A DNA stretch of 64,000 nucleotides from Ruminococcus sp. (GTDB lineage: Bacteria > Bacillota > Clostridia > Oscillospirales > Ruminococcaceae): assembly GCF_016287535.1 (NCBI RefSeq), contig NZ_JAEFAJ010000007.1, forward strand, positions 30,756-94,755, written 5' to 3'. Below, one piece after another: positions 41,878 to 50,759 of this stretch. Below the pieces are notes generated by a model. The model did no database searches, was not told the DNA's origin, and saw only the letters and a list, made by a program, of their open reading frames with translations. The position numbers and the translations under genes are program-made. Each line of letters opens with the position of its first letter. Position 1 is the first letter of the stretch.

Positions 41878-44310
41878 TTACTTTGCAACAATATTAACAA
41901 GCTTATTTGGTACATATATCTGCTTGACTATATTTTTGCCTTCAACTGATTCTCTGACCTTATCATCACTGAGCGCCATAGCGATTACAGACTCCTGTTC
42001 CGCATCGACCGCAACATTCAGCTTTGCCTTCAGCTTGCCGTTTACCTGTACAACGATCTCAACGGTTTCTTCCGCAAGATGGGCCTCGTCATAAGCCGGC
42101 CAGCTCTCGTAAGCGATCGTGTCATTATGACCCATAATGCTCCATATCTCTTCGCACATATGAGGAGTGATGCATGAAAGCATCTTTACAAGTCCCTCGG
42201 CATACTCCCTTGGGCATGAATCGTTCTTGTATACAGCGTTTACGAATATCATCATCTGGCTGATAGCTGTATTGAAGGCAAGCTTCTCGAAATCATCAGT
42301 TACCTTCTTTACAGTCTGGTGATATACCTTGGTAAGCGCTCCGTCGTTATCATCAGTAATGTTGCCTGACTCTGTGAAGAAGTTCCATACTCTCTGTACA
42401 AACCTCTTTGCGCCCTCTACGCCGTTCTTGCTCCAGGGCTTGCTTACCTCAAGAGGTCCCATGAACATCTCATACAGACGGAGAGTATCCGCACCGTAAT
42501 CCCTTACGATATCAGAGGGATTTACAACGAACTCAGGAAAACGCTTGCCCATTTTTATGCCGTTCTCACCCAGTATCATACCCTGATGCACAAGCTTTTT
42601 AAAGGGTTCCTTAGTGGGAGCAAGTCCCTTGTCGTAGAGATATCTGTTCCAGATACGTGAATATATAAGATGTCCTACAGCGTGCTCCGGACCGCCTATA
42701 TAGAGGTCTACCGGCATCCAGTGCTTCAGGAGCTCCTGATCTGCGAACTCCTTGTCGTTGTGGGGATCTATATACCTGAAGTAGTACCAGCTCGAACCTG
42801 CGCTTCCGGGCATAGTTGATGTCTCGCGTGTACCCTTTACGCCGTTTCTGTCGTACTTCTTCCATTCTGTCGCATTTTCAAGCGGAGCCTTTCCGTTCTT
42901 GCCCTTGTAGTCATCCAGCTCCGGAAGAATGAGGGGAAGCTCTTCATCGTCAAGAGCGTGGATAGTTCCGTCCTCGCAGTGTACCACGGGAACAGGCTCG
43001 CCCCAGTAACGCTGACGGGCGAATATCCACTCGCGGAAGTGATAGTTTACAGTGCGCTTTGCCCTGCCCATTTTTTCAAGCTTCTGAGTTATGGCTTCCT
43101 TCGCTTCCTCAACGGTAAGACCTGTGAACTCTTCGGAATTTATGAGCTTGTAGCCTTTTCCGAGATACTCGGTCTTCTCCATTGCGGCTTCGGAAACGTC
43201 AATATGTCCGTCCTTGCCGTCAATAACCTGTATCATGTCGATATTATGGGCAACCGCATACTCAAAGTCACGCTGGTCGTGGCTCGGTACAGCCATAACT
43301 GCGCCGGTACCGTAACTTGCAAGTACGAAGTCGCCTATGAACATACGAACTTCCTTGCCGTTTACGGGATTTATACAGGTAACGCCCTTGAGCTCACAGC
43401 CTGATTTTGTCTTGTTGAGCTCGGTACGGTCCATGTCGTTCTTCTTTTTGGTCTCGTCAATATATGCCTGTACCTCTTCCCTGTTCTGTACACGGTCGAG
43501 GAGGCTCTCTGTTATAGCTCCGTCGGGAGCGAGCACCATGAATGTGATACCGTAGATAGTCTCGATACAGGTGGTAAAGATAGAGAACTTTCCGCCGCCT
43601 ACTATATCAAATTCTACCTCTACGCCGGTAGATTTGCCTATCCAGTTACGCTGTATAGCCTTTGTGGACTCCGGCCAGTCTATCTCGTCAAGTCCCTCAA
43701 GGAGCTTCTCAGCGAATGCAGGCTGATCTATTACCCACTGCTTCATGTTCTTTCTTACAACAGGGAAACCGCCGCGCTCTGATTTGCCGTCGATGACCTC
43801 GTCGTTGGAGAGTACCGTTCCCAGCTCCTCGCACCAGTTTACAGGCATATCTATGTACTTTGCGTAGCCGTCCTTATAGAGCTGCTTGAAGATCCACTGA
43901 GTCCACTTATAGAATTCGGGATCAGATGTTGCTATCATCTTTGACCAGTCATAGTCAAAGCCCAGCTCTTTCAGCTGCTTTGAAAAGGTCTTGATATTCT
44001 CCTGAGTGAAGCCGTTGGGATGATTGCCTGTATTTACGGCATACTGCTCGGCAGGAAGACCGAATGAATCGTAGCCCATTGGGTGAAGGACATTATAACC
44101 CTGCATACGCTTCATACGTGAAACTATATCCGTAGCTGTGTAGCCCTCTGGATGTCCTGCGTGAAGACCTACTCCCGAAGGATAAGGGAACATATCAAGC
44201 GCATAGAACTTGGGCTTGCTGAAATCCCACACATTGGTCTTGAAGGTCTCGTGTTCTTCCCAGTATTTCTGCCATTTGGCTTCAACAGATGTGAAATCAT
44301 ATCTGCTCAT
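41878..44310 (-). CDS. leuS: Leucyl-tRNA synthetase
   Basis: The product has 810 residues. It charges tRNA-Leu. The class I HIGH motif appears as HAGHPEGYT after PYPSGVGL. The editing domain includes GTGAVMAVPSHDQRDFEYA. Zinc-site and catalytic regions include FREWIFARQRYWGEPVPV, and MPGSAGSSWYYFRYIDP. The KMSKS loop is changed to KMGKRFPEFVVNPSDIV. The C-terminus has the anticodon-binding and tail domains. No T-box leader is present: a small membrane gene ends 23 bases upstream. It is the last gene of the leftward rsfS unit. Confidence 0.97.
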   Translation of the reverse strand: MSRYDFTSVEAKWQKYWEEHETFKTNVWDFSKPKFYALDMFPYPSGVGLHAGHPEGYTATDIVSRMKRMQGYNVLHPMGYDSFGLPAEQYAVNTGNHPNGFTQENIKTFSKQLKELGFDYDWSKMIATSDPEFYKWTQWIFKQLYKDGYAKYIDMPVNWCEELGTVLSNDEVIDGKSERGGFPVVRKNMKQWVIDQPAFAEKLLEGLDEIDWPESTKAIQRNWIGKSTGVEVEFDIVGGGKFSIFTTCIETIYGITFMVLAPDGAITESLLDRVQNREEVQAYIDETKKKNDMDRTELNKTKSGCELKGVTCINPVNGKEVRMFIGDFVLASYGTGAVMAVPSHDQRDFEYAVAHNIDMIQVIDGKDGHIDVSEAAMEKTEYLGKGYKLINSEEFTGLTVEEAKEAITQKLEKMGRAKRTVNYHFREWIFARQRYWGEPVPVVHCEDGTIHALDDEELPLILPELDDYKGKNGKAPLENATEWKKYDRNGVKGTRETSTMPGSAGSSWYYFRYIDPHNDKEFADQELLKHWMPVDLYIGGPEHAVGHLIYSRIWNRYLYDKGLAPTKEPFKKLVHQGMILGENGIKMGKRFPEFVVNPSDIVRDYGADTLRLYEMFMGPLEVSKPWSKNGVEGAKRFVQRVWNFFTESGNITDDNDGALTKVYHQTVKKVTDDFEKLAFNTAISQMMIFVNAVYKNDSCPREYAEGLVKMLSCITPHMCEEIWSIMGHNDTIAYESWPAYDEAHLAEETVEIVVQVNGKLKAKLNVAVDAEQESVIAMALSDDKVRESVEGKNIVKQIYVPNKLVNIVAK

Positions 44311-44333
44311 TATAATATCATTCCTTTATTTAT

Positions 44334-44684
44334 TTAATTATTAATAGTTATTGTTTTTGAAAAATGTTCCCTGACGTCCTTGTTTACGCAGAGCAGCACC
44401 GCACAGCCTATATCTATGATACCCTCAATGAGATATATCCAGTTTGAGCCGATATTTGATATGTTGTCCGGCAGATGTATCAGTGCTATAACGGCAAGAA
44501 CAGCTGCCGCAACATAATTCAGCCCCTTTATGCCGGTGAGCATTATCACTGTAAGACCGGCAGCTATAAATATACCGACGAAATCAAGGCTGCCGCTGAG
44601 TATCATGTTCAGCACTGCCTTCGCTATGAAATAGACGCTCATCGCAACGCATATCATACGTCCCTTTGGATTGCTGGTCTGCAT
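44334..44684 (-). CDS. Small four-helix membrane protein
   Basis: The product has 116 residues with about four hydrophobic segments and a charged C-terminus (NKDVREHFSKTITINN). No family is recognised. It begins 3 bases after rsfS ends and is followed after 23 bases by leuS, so it travels with this housekeeping operon. Confidence 0.6.
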   Translation of the reverse strand: MQTSNPKGRMICVAMSVYFIAKAVLNMILSGSLDFVGIFIAAGLTVIMLTGIKGLNYVAAAVLAVIALIHLPDNISNIGSNWIYLIEGIIDIGCAVLLCVNKDVREHFSKTITINN

Positions 44685-44687
44685 ATG

Positions 44688-45056
44688 TTACTCCTTGGTG
44701 ATGAAATCGCTTATATCCATCTGCTCACCGTCAGCCCACAAGCCTTCCAGCTTGTAGAAGTTTCTTGTATCCTTGTAGAATACATGAACTATGATGTCTG
44801 CGTAGTCAAGTATTATCCATGTATTTCCTGTATCAGCCTCTCTGCGCTGAGGTTCTATGCCCTTCTGCGAAAGCACAAACTCAACCTCGTCCGCGAGAGT
44901 TCTTGCGTGGGTGTTGCTGGTACCGTTGACTATAACGAAGTAATCGGCAAGTATAGTCAGATCGGATATCTTTATTGCCTGAATATCCTCGCCTCTTTTG
45001 CTGTCAAGAGTTTTTATGATAAGTTCAAATTTTTCCTGCTCGGTCATTCGTTTCAC
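44688..45056 (-). CDS. rsfS: Ribosome silencing factor
   Basis: The product has 122 residues. The RsfS/Iojap pattern is clear: IKISDLTILADYFVIVNGTS, then ARTLADEVEFVL, and DTGNTWIILDYADIIVHVFY, ending with RNFYKLEGLW. RsfS binds L14 and blocks subunit joining when nutrients are scarce. It lies between an LCP gene and a membrane gene in an operon with nadD, an order typical of Firmicutes. Confidence 0.95.
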   Translation of the reverse strand: MKRMTEQEKFELIIKTLDSKRGEDIQAIKISDLTILADYFVIVNGTSNTHARTLADEVEFVLSQKGIEPQRREADTGNTWIILDYADIIVHVFYKDTRNFYKLEGLWADGEQMDISDFITKE

Positions 45057-45068
45057 CTTTCCTCCGGT

Positions 45069-46517
45069 TTAATAATAATCTGTGGAACGCGGCGGCTCGG
45101 TAGCCTTTTCAAGCTCCTTGAAGGTAGCACCGGTATCGTCGTAGTCATTGTAGCTGTAATTGTACTCGTCAACGAACTCAACTATATTGCTCTCCGAATA
45201 GAGCAGCGGACGCTGATACGGTCTGAAATACTCGTTGAGCATATCTATTGTAGCTCTCTTGTGGATAGAGTAGATACTGTAAAATTCCTCATTGTTGATA
45301 TAATAGTCCGCGTCCTCACCGGGAACCATGGTTACCATTACATTATCCATTTCAAGCACAGAACCGAAATCCGCAAGCTTGCTGAGATCCTCTATGCTCA
45401 TATCAGTTGCTATCCACTTGTTCTTGTAGATAGTATAGAGATATTTGTTCAGCTTTATTTTTCCTTCGTCCTTTACAATGCTGAGCATCTTCTGCATAGC
45501 AGCTCTCATAAAACGGCGCTGGTTCTGTACACGTCCGATATCGCCCTGTAACCAGTCATGACGGAAGCGGACGAACCATTCTGCCTGATCGCCGTTGAGA
45601 ATAACAGGATCTCCCGCAGGTATTATCTTGTCAGCCTCGTAAACGATCTCATTGTCGATAGTCATAGGGATTCCGCCTACAAGATTAACGATATCCCTGA
45701 TATCAAAGCAGGCTGTGGTGATATATGCGTCTATCGGTATGCCGAAGCAATCCTGAACGCAGTTTACGACACGCTGGATATTGCTTATCTCAGGGTCGCC
45801 CCATGCGTAAACACTGTTCATTTTTGTAGTGGGATTGCTTGTGTAATACAGCATCGAACAGTCGCGGGGCACCTGAAGGATATGAAGCTTTCCGCCTGCG
45901 ATATCGAACTGACATATCCATATTACATCGGTATTCTCAAGCTCTTCGTCGAAGCCAAGGAACAGCACTGTATACTGTCCTTCAACAAGCTGCGGAAGAT
46001 CAAGTCCGTCAGTAAAGTCCTCTGTTACGATATCTGTATCGATATTGAGTTCGATCTTTGGCAGATTGAGCTCGCCCTCGATCTCAACAGTAGGCTGCCA
46101 GCGCTTGAAATAAGTAAGAATTGATACTCTCTCATCGGGCTGACCACTCTTTTTATACCAAAGTATAGGCATATTCAGGCAAAGCGTTATGATAGCCGCA
46201 ATACTCAGCAGAACAGACGTTATTTTTATTATGACATCCTTTTTACCGCTTTTTTTATTTTCATCATAAATCTGATTATCATCCTGTTTGTCCATGCTCT
46301 TTTCGTGCAGTCCGTGATATGTCTGCTGTTCGGGAATGCGGTCTTTTTCCTCGTCGCCTATGCTTATATCGATTGACGGTGATTCGTGAAGTCCCTGATA
46401 TTCAGGTATTATTTTAGGTTTCTGATCTATTCTGTTAAGCTTTCGCAGCGGCTTCACCGGTTTACGGGCGCCTGCTGCGCTGTTATTAAGCTCCTTGTTA
46501 AGTTCCTCTCGGTTCAT
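45069..46517 (-). CDS. LytR-CpsA-Psr family protein
   Basis: The product has 482 residues. A cytoplasmic N-terminus of about 95 residues is followed by one membrane helix (about 96-115). The LCP domain (from about 175) includes QYTVLFLGFDEELENTDVIW, LHILQVPRDC, RVVNCVQDCFGIPIDAYIT, VNLVGGIPMTIDNEI and WFVRFRHDWLQGDIGRVQNQ with RRFMRA, the usual Arg-rich catalytic region. LCP enzymes attach wall teichoic acid or other glycopolymers to peptidoglycan. The long acidic Tyr-rich C-terminus is less usual. It lies between nadD and rsfS. Confidence 0.9.
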   Translation of the reverse strand: MNREELNKELNNSAAGARKPVKPLRKLNRIDQKPKIIPEYQGLHESPSIDISIGDEEKDRIPEQQTYHGLHEKSMDKQDDNQIYDENKKSGKKDVIIKITSVLLSIAAIITLCLNMPILWYKKSGQPDERVSILTYFKRWQPTVEIEGELNLPKIELNIDTDIVTEDFTDGLDLPQLVEGQYTVLFLGFDEELENTDVIWICQFDIAGGKLHILQVPRDCSMLYYTSNPTTKMNSVYAWGDPEISNIQRVVNCVQDCFGIPIDAYITTACFDIRDIVNLVGGIPMTIDNEIVYEADKIIPAGDPVILNGDQAEWFVRFRHDWLQGDIGRVQNQRRFMRAAMQKMLSIVKDEGKIKLNKYLYTIYKNKWIATDMSIEDLSKLADFGSVLEMDNVMVTMVPGEDADYYINNEEFYSIYSIHKRATIDMLNEYFRPYQRPLLYSESNIVEFVDEYNYSYNDYDDTGATFKELEKATEPPRSTDYY

Positions 46518-46541
46518 TTGACTCCTCTTTCCAAAATGCCG

Positions 46542-47735
46542 TTATTTTTTCTCTTCTTTAAGCAGTCTTGTATAAAAATTATACCCCTCGACGGTACATA
46601 TCGGTATCACGCCGCCTTTTTTTATTACAGACTTCATGGAAAACGCAAATGCTTCCAGCATTGCCGAATTCAGGTCGGTATATGCCAGCTTGCGCATTTT
46701 ATCAACATCCTTATAGTCTCTCTCGGCGGAGATAAGGTCGCCGATATAGACTATCTCCTCAAGGCGGGACATACCTGCCCTGCCAACTGTATGGAATCTT
46801 ACGGAATTAAGGATATCTATGTCCTCAATACCGAATTCTTTTTTTATATAATATGCGCCTGCGATACCATGCAGGAGGGAACGTGTTTCCATTTCCTCCC
46901 GGCATACGGTATAACCGCTTTCAAGGACGAGGGCTCTCTGCTCCTCGTCAGGCAGTTCCTTGCAGATATCGTGAAGCAGTCCGGCAAAATATGCCTTTTC
47001 AGGATCTTCACCGTACTTTTCCGCAAGCTTCATGCACTCATCCGCCACATTGAGCGAATGGGTATACCTTTTTACGGTCAGACGCGATTTTAATATCTTC
47101 TTCTTATCTTCAGGGTTATACTGCAAAACATCTTCACCTCGAACTGAATATAATCCCCTGGACCTTATATATTGTACTACATTTTCATTAAGATAGCAAG
47201 TGAAATCCTCATTTTTTGCAATTTTTTTTCTTACATCCGTACTGGACACCTCAGTCGGAGGCGCCTCGGAAACAAGTATTTTACCGTATTTTCCAAGCTC
47301 CTCAGCCTTTTTCTTCAGCGCAGGAAGGTCTCCTCTCTCACGGGATACCACACATAGAGTTACGTTACGGAGAATTTCTTCAAAACGGTGCCACGTATCA
47401 AAGCTGAGCAGCATATCGCTGCCTACCAGCAGGAACAGTTCGTCCTCAGGAAATTCCCTGCGGAAATGCTCAACTGTATATATAGTATAGCTCACACGGT
47501 CGCTTTTTATCTCGTAATCGCTGACAAAAAGCTTATCGTTTACCTGTGCCGCGAGCCGCAGCATCTCAAGCCTGTCAGCGTCGGGAGCGTACTCGGCCAC
47601 AGAACGGTGTGGAGACTTTTTTGAGGGTACCAAGTACAGTCTGTCAAGTACGAATTCCTTTACGGCTGTCTCCGCAAGGTGGATATGTCCGTTATGTACG
47701 GGATTGAAGCTTCCGCCGTATATACCTGTCCTCAT
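46542..47735 (-). CDS. nadD: NadD-YqeK fusion: nicotinate-nucleotide adenylyltransferase with HD hydrolase
   Basis: The product has 397 residues from the ATG at 47735, which has a GGAGG site; an in-frame start at 47759 lacks one. The N-terminal half is NadD (GIYGGSFNPVHNGHIHLAE, and STDVRKKIAKNED late in the domain), making deamido-NAD. The C-terminal half is a YqeK-type HD domain (RLTVKRYTHSLNVADECMKL, AGLLHDICKELP, HGIAGAYYIK and YIGDLISAERDYK), a family with diadenosine tetraphosphatase activity. In many Firmicutes these are adjacent separate genes; here they share one frame. Confidence 0.93.
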   Translation of the reverse strand: MRTGIYGGSFNPVHNGHIHLAETAVKEFVLDRLYLVPSKKSPHRSVAEYAPDADRLEMLRLAAQVNDKLFVSDYEIKSDRVSYTIYTVEHFRREFPEDELFLLVGSDMLLSFDTWHRFEEILRNVTLCVVSRERGDLPALKKKAEELGKYGKILVSEAPPTEVSSTDVRKKIAKNEDFTCYLNENVVQYIRSRGLYSVRGEDVLQYNPEDKKKILKSRLTVKRYTHSLNVADECMKLAEKYGEDPEKAYFAGLLHDICKELPDEEQRALVLESGYTVCREEMETRSLLHGIAGAYYIKKEFGIEDIDILNSVRFHTVGRAGMSRLEEIVYIGDLISAERDYKDVDKMRKLAYTDLNSAMLEAFAFSMKSVIKKGGVIPICTVEGYNFYTRLLKEEKK

Positions 47736-47763
47736 TATGCACCTCCTGTTGTAATCCATAGCC

Positions 47764-48459
47764 TCATTTCCACGGGCGTTTGCAGCCTGTCCAGCCCATT
47801 TCCTTCCAGTAGTCCATATCAGCCTTGTTCCAGCCTTTTTTCTGTAAAAGCCCCATTATCTTGAAAAACACCCTTGTTTTTATGCCGACAGGGACTTTCC
47901 CCTGTCTTTTCAGTATCTTTTTTGCGATACTGTCAGCCTTTGCGCTGATACTGTCCTTTATCTCCGGCTTTACACTCTGCCAGTCAGTTGCCGCAACCGG
48001 TCTGCCAAGCCTGTAAATCTGAGGTATGCCCCAGAAGAAGCAGCTGTCCGCCATATCCTTCATTGTTGACTTGACACCTGCTCCCGCAGCCGTTGAAACC
48101 ACTACCGCCTGCTTGCTGAACATTCTACCGTCTGGACGGTGTACCATCCAGCGCCAGCCGTAATGATCCAGTAATGCCTTCATCTGTCCTGTACAGTGAT
48201 AAACATACACAGGTGATGTAAGGATAAGCACATCGGCAGAGTCGATAAGCTCAGTTATTGGCTTCAACTTTGCAAAGTGCGGACAAAAGGTCTCGTTCTT
48301 TGTGAAGCAGTTTGTGCAGCCGCAGCAGAACTCGTCAAAATCACGTGGCAGGAACACTTCACTGATGTTCTCCGATGACGTGATCTTTTCAGCAACTATA
48401 CGCCCGATACTGTAGGTCGAGCCCTTATTGTCCGTACCGCTTATTATAAGGACTTTCAT
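47764..48459 (-). CDS. Flavodoxin-like NADPH-dependent FMN reductase family protein
   Basis: The product has 231 residues. The N-terminal strand and phosphate loop read KVLIISGTDNKGSTYSIG. A Cys-rich segment CCGCTNCFTKNETFCPHF is typical of iron-sulfur flavoproteins or related quinone reductases, and ADVLILTSPVYVYHCTGQMK is the FMN-binding region. The C-terminal 60 residues are basic and unusual. It probably uses FMN for electron transfer; the substrate is unknown. It lies between yhbY and nadD but is likely a later insertion into that operon order. Confidence 0.82.
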   Translation of the reverse strand: MKVLIISGTDNKGSTYSIGRIVAEKITSSENISEVFLPRDFDEFCCGCTNCFTKNETFCPHFAKLKPITELIDSADVLILTSPVYVYHCTGQMKALLDHYGWRWMVHRPDGRMFSKQAVVVSTAAGAGVKSTMKDMADSCFFWGIPQIYRLGRPVAATDWQSVKPEIKDSISAKADSIAKKILKRQGKVPVGIKTRVFFKIMGLLQKKGWNKADMDYWKEMGWTGCKRPWK

Positions 48460-48484
48460 ACCGCACCTCCTGAAAGATACAGCT

Positions 48485-48787
48485 TTACTTAGCCTTTGGG
48501 ATATTCTCTATTACGGGTTCCTTTTCGTTGCGCTTGAAAAGCACGAATTTATTGCCGATGACCTGTACCACATCAGCACCTGTCTGCTCTGCGATAGCGT
48601 CGGCGGCTTCCCTTGCGGTCCAGCCGGAGTTGTCAAGGACTTTCAGCTTGATAAGCTCTCTCTTTGTGAGAGCCGCCTCGATGTCCCTGCACATAGCCTC
48701 GGTGACGCCGCCCTTGCCTACCTGATATATGGTCTCATAAGTTGAAGCTATACCGCGCAGGTATGCCCTCTGCTTGCTTGTAAGCAT
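48485..48787 (-). CDS. yhbY: YhbY family ribosome-associated RNA-binding protein
   Basis: The product has 100 residues from the ATG at 48787, matching the usual MLTSKQRAYLRGIA start; a GTG at 48799 would add four residues. The CRM domain is complete: LRGIASTYETIYQVGKGGVT, LIKLKVLDNSGWTAREAADAI and VVQVIGNKFVLFKRN. It binds pre-50S particles. The gene starts where rdgB stops (TAA and ATG separated by one base). Confidence 0.92.
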   Translation of the reverse strand: MLTSKQRAYLRGIASTYETIYQVGKGGVTEAMCRDIEAALTKRELIKLKVLDNSGWTAREAADAIAEQTGADVVQVIGNKFVLFKRNEKEPVIENIPKAK

Positions 48788-48788
48788 A

Positions 48789-49370
48789 TTATTCACCAAA
48801 TCTTTCTTTCAGATACTTGTACAGTCCTCTCAGCGCTGCACCTCTGTGGCTTATTTCGTTCTTTTCATCGGCGGTAAGCTCAGCCATTGTACGGTCGCCC
48901 ACCATGAATACGGGATCGTAGCCGAAACCGTTGGTTCCGCGCTGCTCATAGCCGATGTGTCCTATACAGCCGCCGCCTACAACTTTTATTTCCTTATCGT
49001 CAATATAAGCGATACTGCACTCAAAGGAAGCTGTTCTCCTGTCATCGGGAACGTCCTTCATCTCCTCAAGGAGCTTCGCACAGTGCTGTCCTTCGGGAGC
49101 GTATCTCGCAGAGTATACTCCCGGTCTGCCGTCAAGAGCCGCTACACAAAGACCGCTGTCGTCAGCTATAGTGGGGAGCTTTACAGCTTCGTATACCGCT
49201 CTTGCCTTGATAAGAGCGTTCTCCGCAAATGTGGAACCGTTTTCCTCAGGATCGCAGTTTGCGCCTGCTTCGCGCTGTGACAATACCTCTATACCGAGGG
49301 GAGCGAGTATCTCCCGCGCCTCCCTGAGCTTGTTGGCGTTGTTTGTCGCCATAACGAGCTTAGTTATCAT
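48789..49370 (-). CDS. rdgB: XTP/dITP diphosphatase
   Basis: The product has 193 residues. It removes inosine and xanthosine triphosphates. Signatures are MATNNANKLREAREIL at the start, SLCVAALDGRPGVYSAR with the DDSGL catalytic site just before it, and GTNGFGYDPVFMV plus SHRGAALRGL near the end. It overlaps the end of ftsY by 11 bases and continues into yhbY. Confidence 0.96.
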   Translation of the reverse strand: MITKLVMATNNANKLREAREILAPLGIEVLSQREAGANCDPEENGSTFAENALIKARAVYEAVKLPTIADDSGLCVAALDGRPGVYSARYAPEGQHCAKLLEEMKDVPDDRRTASFECSIAYIDDKEIKVVGGGCIGHIGYEQRGTNGFGYDPVFMVGDRTMAELTADEKNEISHRGAALRGLYKYLKERFGE

Positions 49371-50697
49371 CTTCGTCGTCCTTTCTGCCGAAAAGTCTGC
49401 TGAAGAAGCCCTTCTTTTTCTTCTTTTCAGGCTCTGGCTCGGCTTCCTCCTCGTCTGATTCGTCCTCGTCGTCCACGTTCTCTTCGTCTGTCAGGCTGCT
49501 GTCCGCAGCTTCTTCAGACTCTTCCTCAGACTCGGTATTAGCTTCGGTGAAGGACTGCTCTTCTTCCTCTTCGTATACGGCAGGAGCTTCCTCGCTCTCT
49601 TCCTCCTCGGACTCTTCTTCTGACTCCTCGTCATACTCCTCGTTCTCCTCTTCCTCATAAGGAATGAATGCGCCGTACTCGTTGTAATAGCCCTTTACGC
49701 CGTCAACCTCAGCCGTATCATCGGCTTCATCTTTATCATCGGTGTAGTCCTCTGTCTCTTCTTCCTCTTCGTCCTCCTCAGGTTCTTCGGAGAAGGTAAA
49801 GAGAGCGTCAACGAACATATTGCTGTCAAAGGGCTGGAGATCGTCGATCTTTTCGCCTACGCCTATGAGCTTTACAGGTATTCCGAGCTCGTTCTTTATG
49901 GAGATAACGATACCGCCCTTTGCGGTACCGTCAAGCTTTGTGAGTACGATTCCCGTAATGGGAGCTGTCTCGCTGAAAAGCTTTGCCTGATTTACCGCAT
50001 TCTGTCCTGTTGTTGCGTCAAGGACAAGAAGTATCTCCCTTGAACAATCTCCAGCCTTGCTGTCGATGATGCGGTTTATCTTTTTCAGCTCTTCCATAAG
50101 GTTCTTCTTATTGTGGAGACGTCCGGCAGTATCTATGACTACTACGTCGCACTCCCTCGCCTTTGCAGCTTCAAGTGCGTCATATACTACCGCTCCCGGA
50201 TCAGAGCCCTCTGCGTGCTTTACTATATCAACGCCTGCACGCTGAGTCCATACCTCCAGCTGGTCTATGGCAGCTGCACGGAAGGTATCTGCGGCAGCAA
50301 CAAGGACTTTCCTGCCCTCCTGCTTCAGCTGGTGACAGAGCTTTCCGATAGTCGTGGTCTTTCCTGCGCCGTTTACGCCTATGACCATGATGACCGCCGG
50401 AGATACCGTAAGGTCAAGTCCCGTATCGTCGCCCATTATCTCGGCGATGACCTCATGGATAAGTCCCATTATCTCCTTTGGATCGGTGATACCGCGCTCC
50501 TTGATCTTCTTCCGGAGCCTGTCGCATATCTCCTCGGAGGTCTCAACTCCGATATCGCTCATTATCATCTGTTCCTCAAGCTCGTCAAAAAGCTCCTCGT
50601 CAATTACGGTGAATTTGTTGAGAACTCGCTGTATGCCGCCGAAAAGAAACTCCTTGGTCTTTTTCAGGCCGCTGGAAATTTTAGAAAAAAGTCCCAT
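49360..50697 (-). CDS. ftsY: Signal recognition particle receptor FtsY with C-terminal acidic extension
   Basis: The product has 445 residues. The NG core occupies about 1-302: a short amphipathic N-terminus, P-loop GVNGAGKTT (107-115), DTAGR (189-193), TKLDG (253-257) and a C-terminal helix. FtsY docks SRP-bound ribosomes at the membrane. In most bacteria the acidic A domain precedes NG. Here residues 303-424 form a Glu/Asp-rich stretch after NG, ending in a basic amphipathic segment KKKKKGFFSRLFGRK (425-439) that resembles a membrane-binding helix. It is the second gene of the leftward smc-ftsY-rdgB order. Confidence 0.95.
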   Translation of the reverse strand: MGLFSKISSGLKKTKEFLFGGIQRVLNKFTVIDEELFDELEEQMIMSDIGVETSEEICDRLRKKIKERGITDPKEIMGLIHEVIAEIMGDDTGLDLTVSPAVIMVIGVNGAGKTTTIGKLCHQLKQEGRKVLVAAADTFRAAAIDQLEVWTQRAGVDIVKHAEGSDPGAVVYDALEAAKARECDVVVIDTAGRLHNKKNLMEELKKINRIIDSKAGDCSREILLVLDATTGQNAVNQAKLFSETAPITGIVLTKLDGTAKGGIVISIKNELGIPVKLIGVGEKIDDLQPFDSNMFVDALFTFSEEPEEDEEEEETEDYTDDKDEADDTAEVDGVKGYYNEYGAFIPYEEEENEEYDEESEEESEEEESEEAPAVYEEEEEQSFTEANTESEEESEEAADSSLTDEENVDDEDESDEEEAEPEPEKKKKKGFFSRLFGRKDDEDDN

Positions 50698-50759
50698 TTA
50701 TATCCTCCAAACCGGTTCCATTATTCATATCGCAGCAAGCTGCGAAAGTGTGACAAATA

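Noticed and set aside
41684..44333. T-box leader for leuS
   Set aside because: Only 23 bases separate leuS from the upstream gene, and no T-box sequence is seen.
49440..49800. Low-complexity, repeat-rich DNA
   Set aside because: It encodes the acidic tail of FtsY in a continuous frame and is not a separate repeat element.
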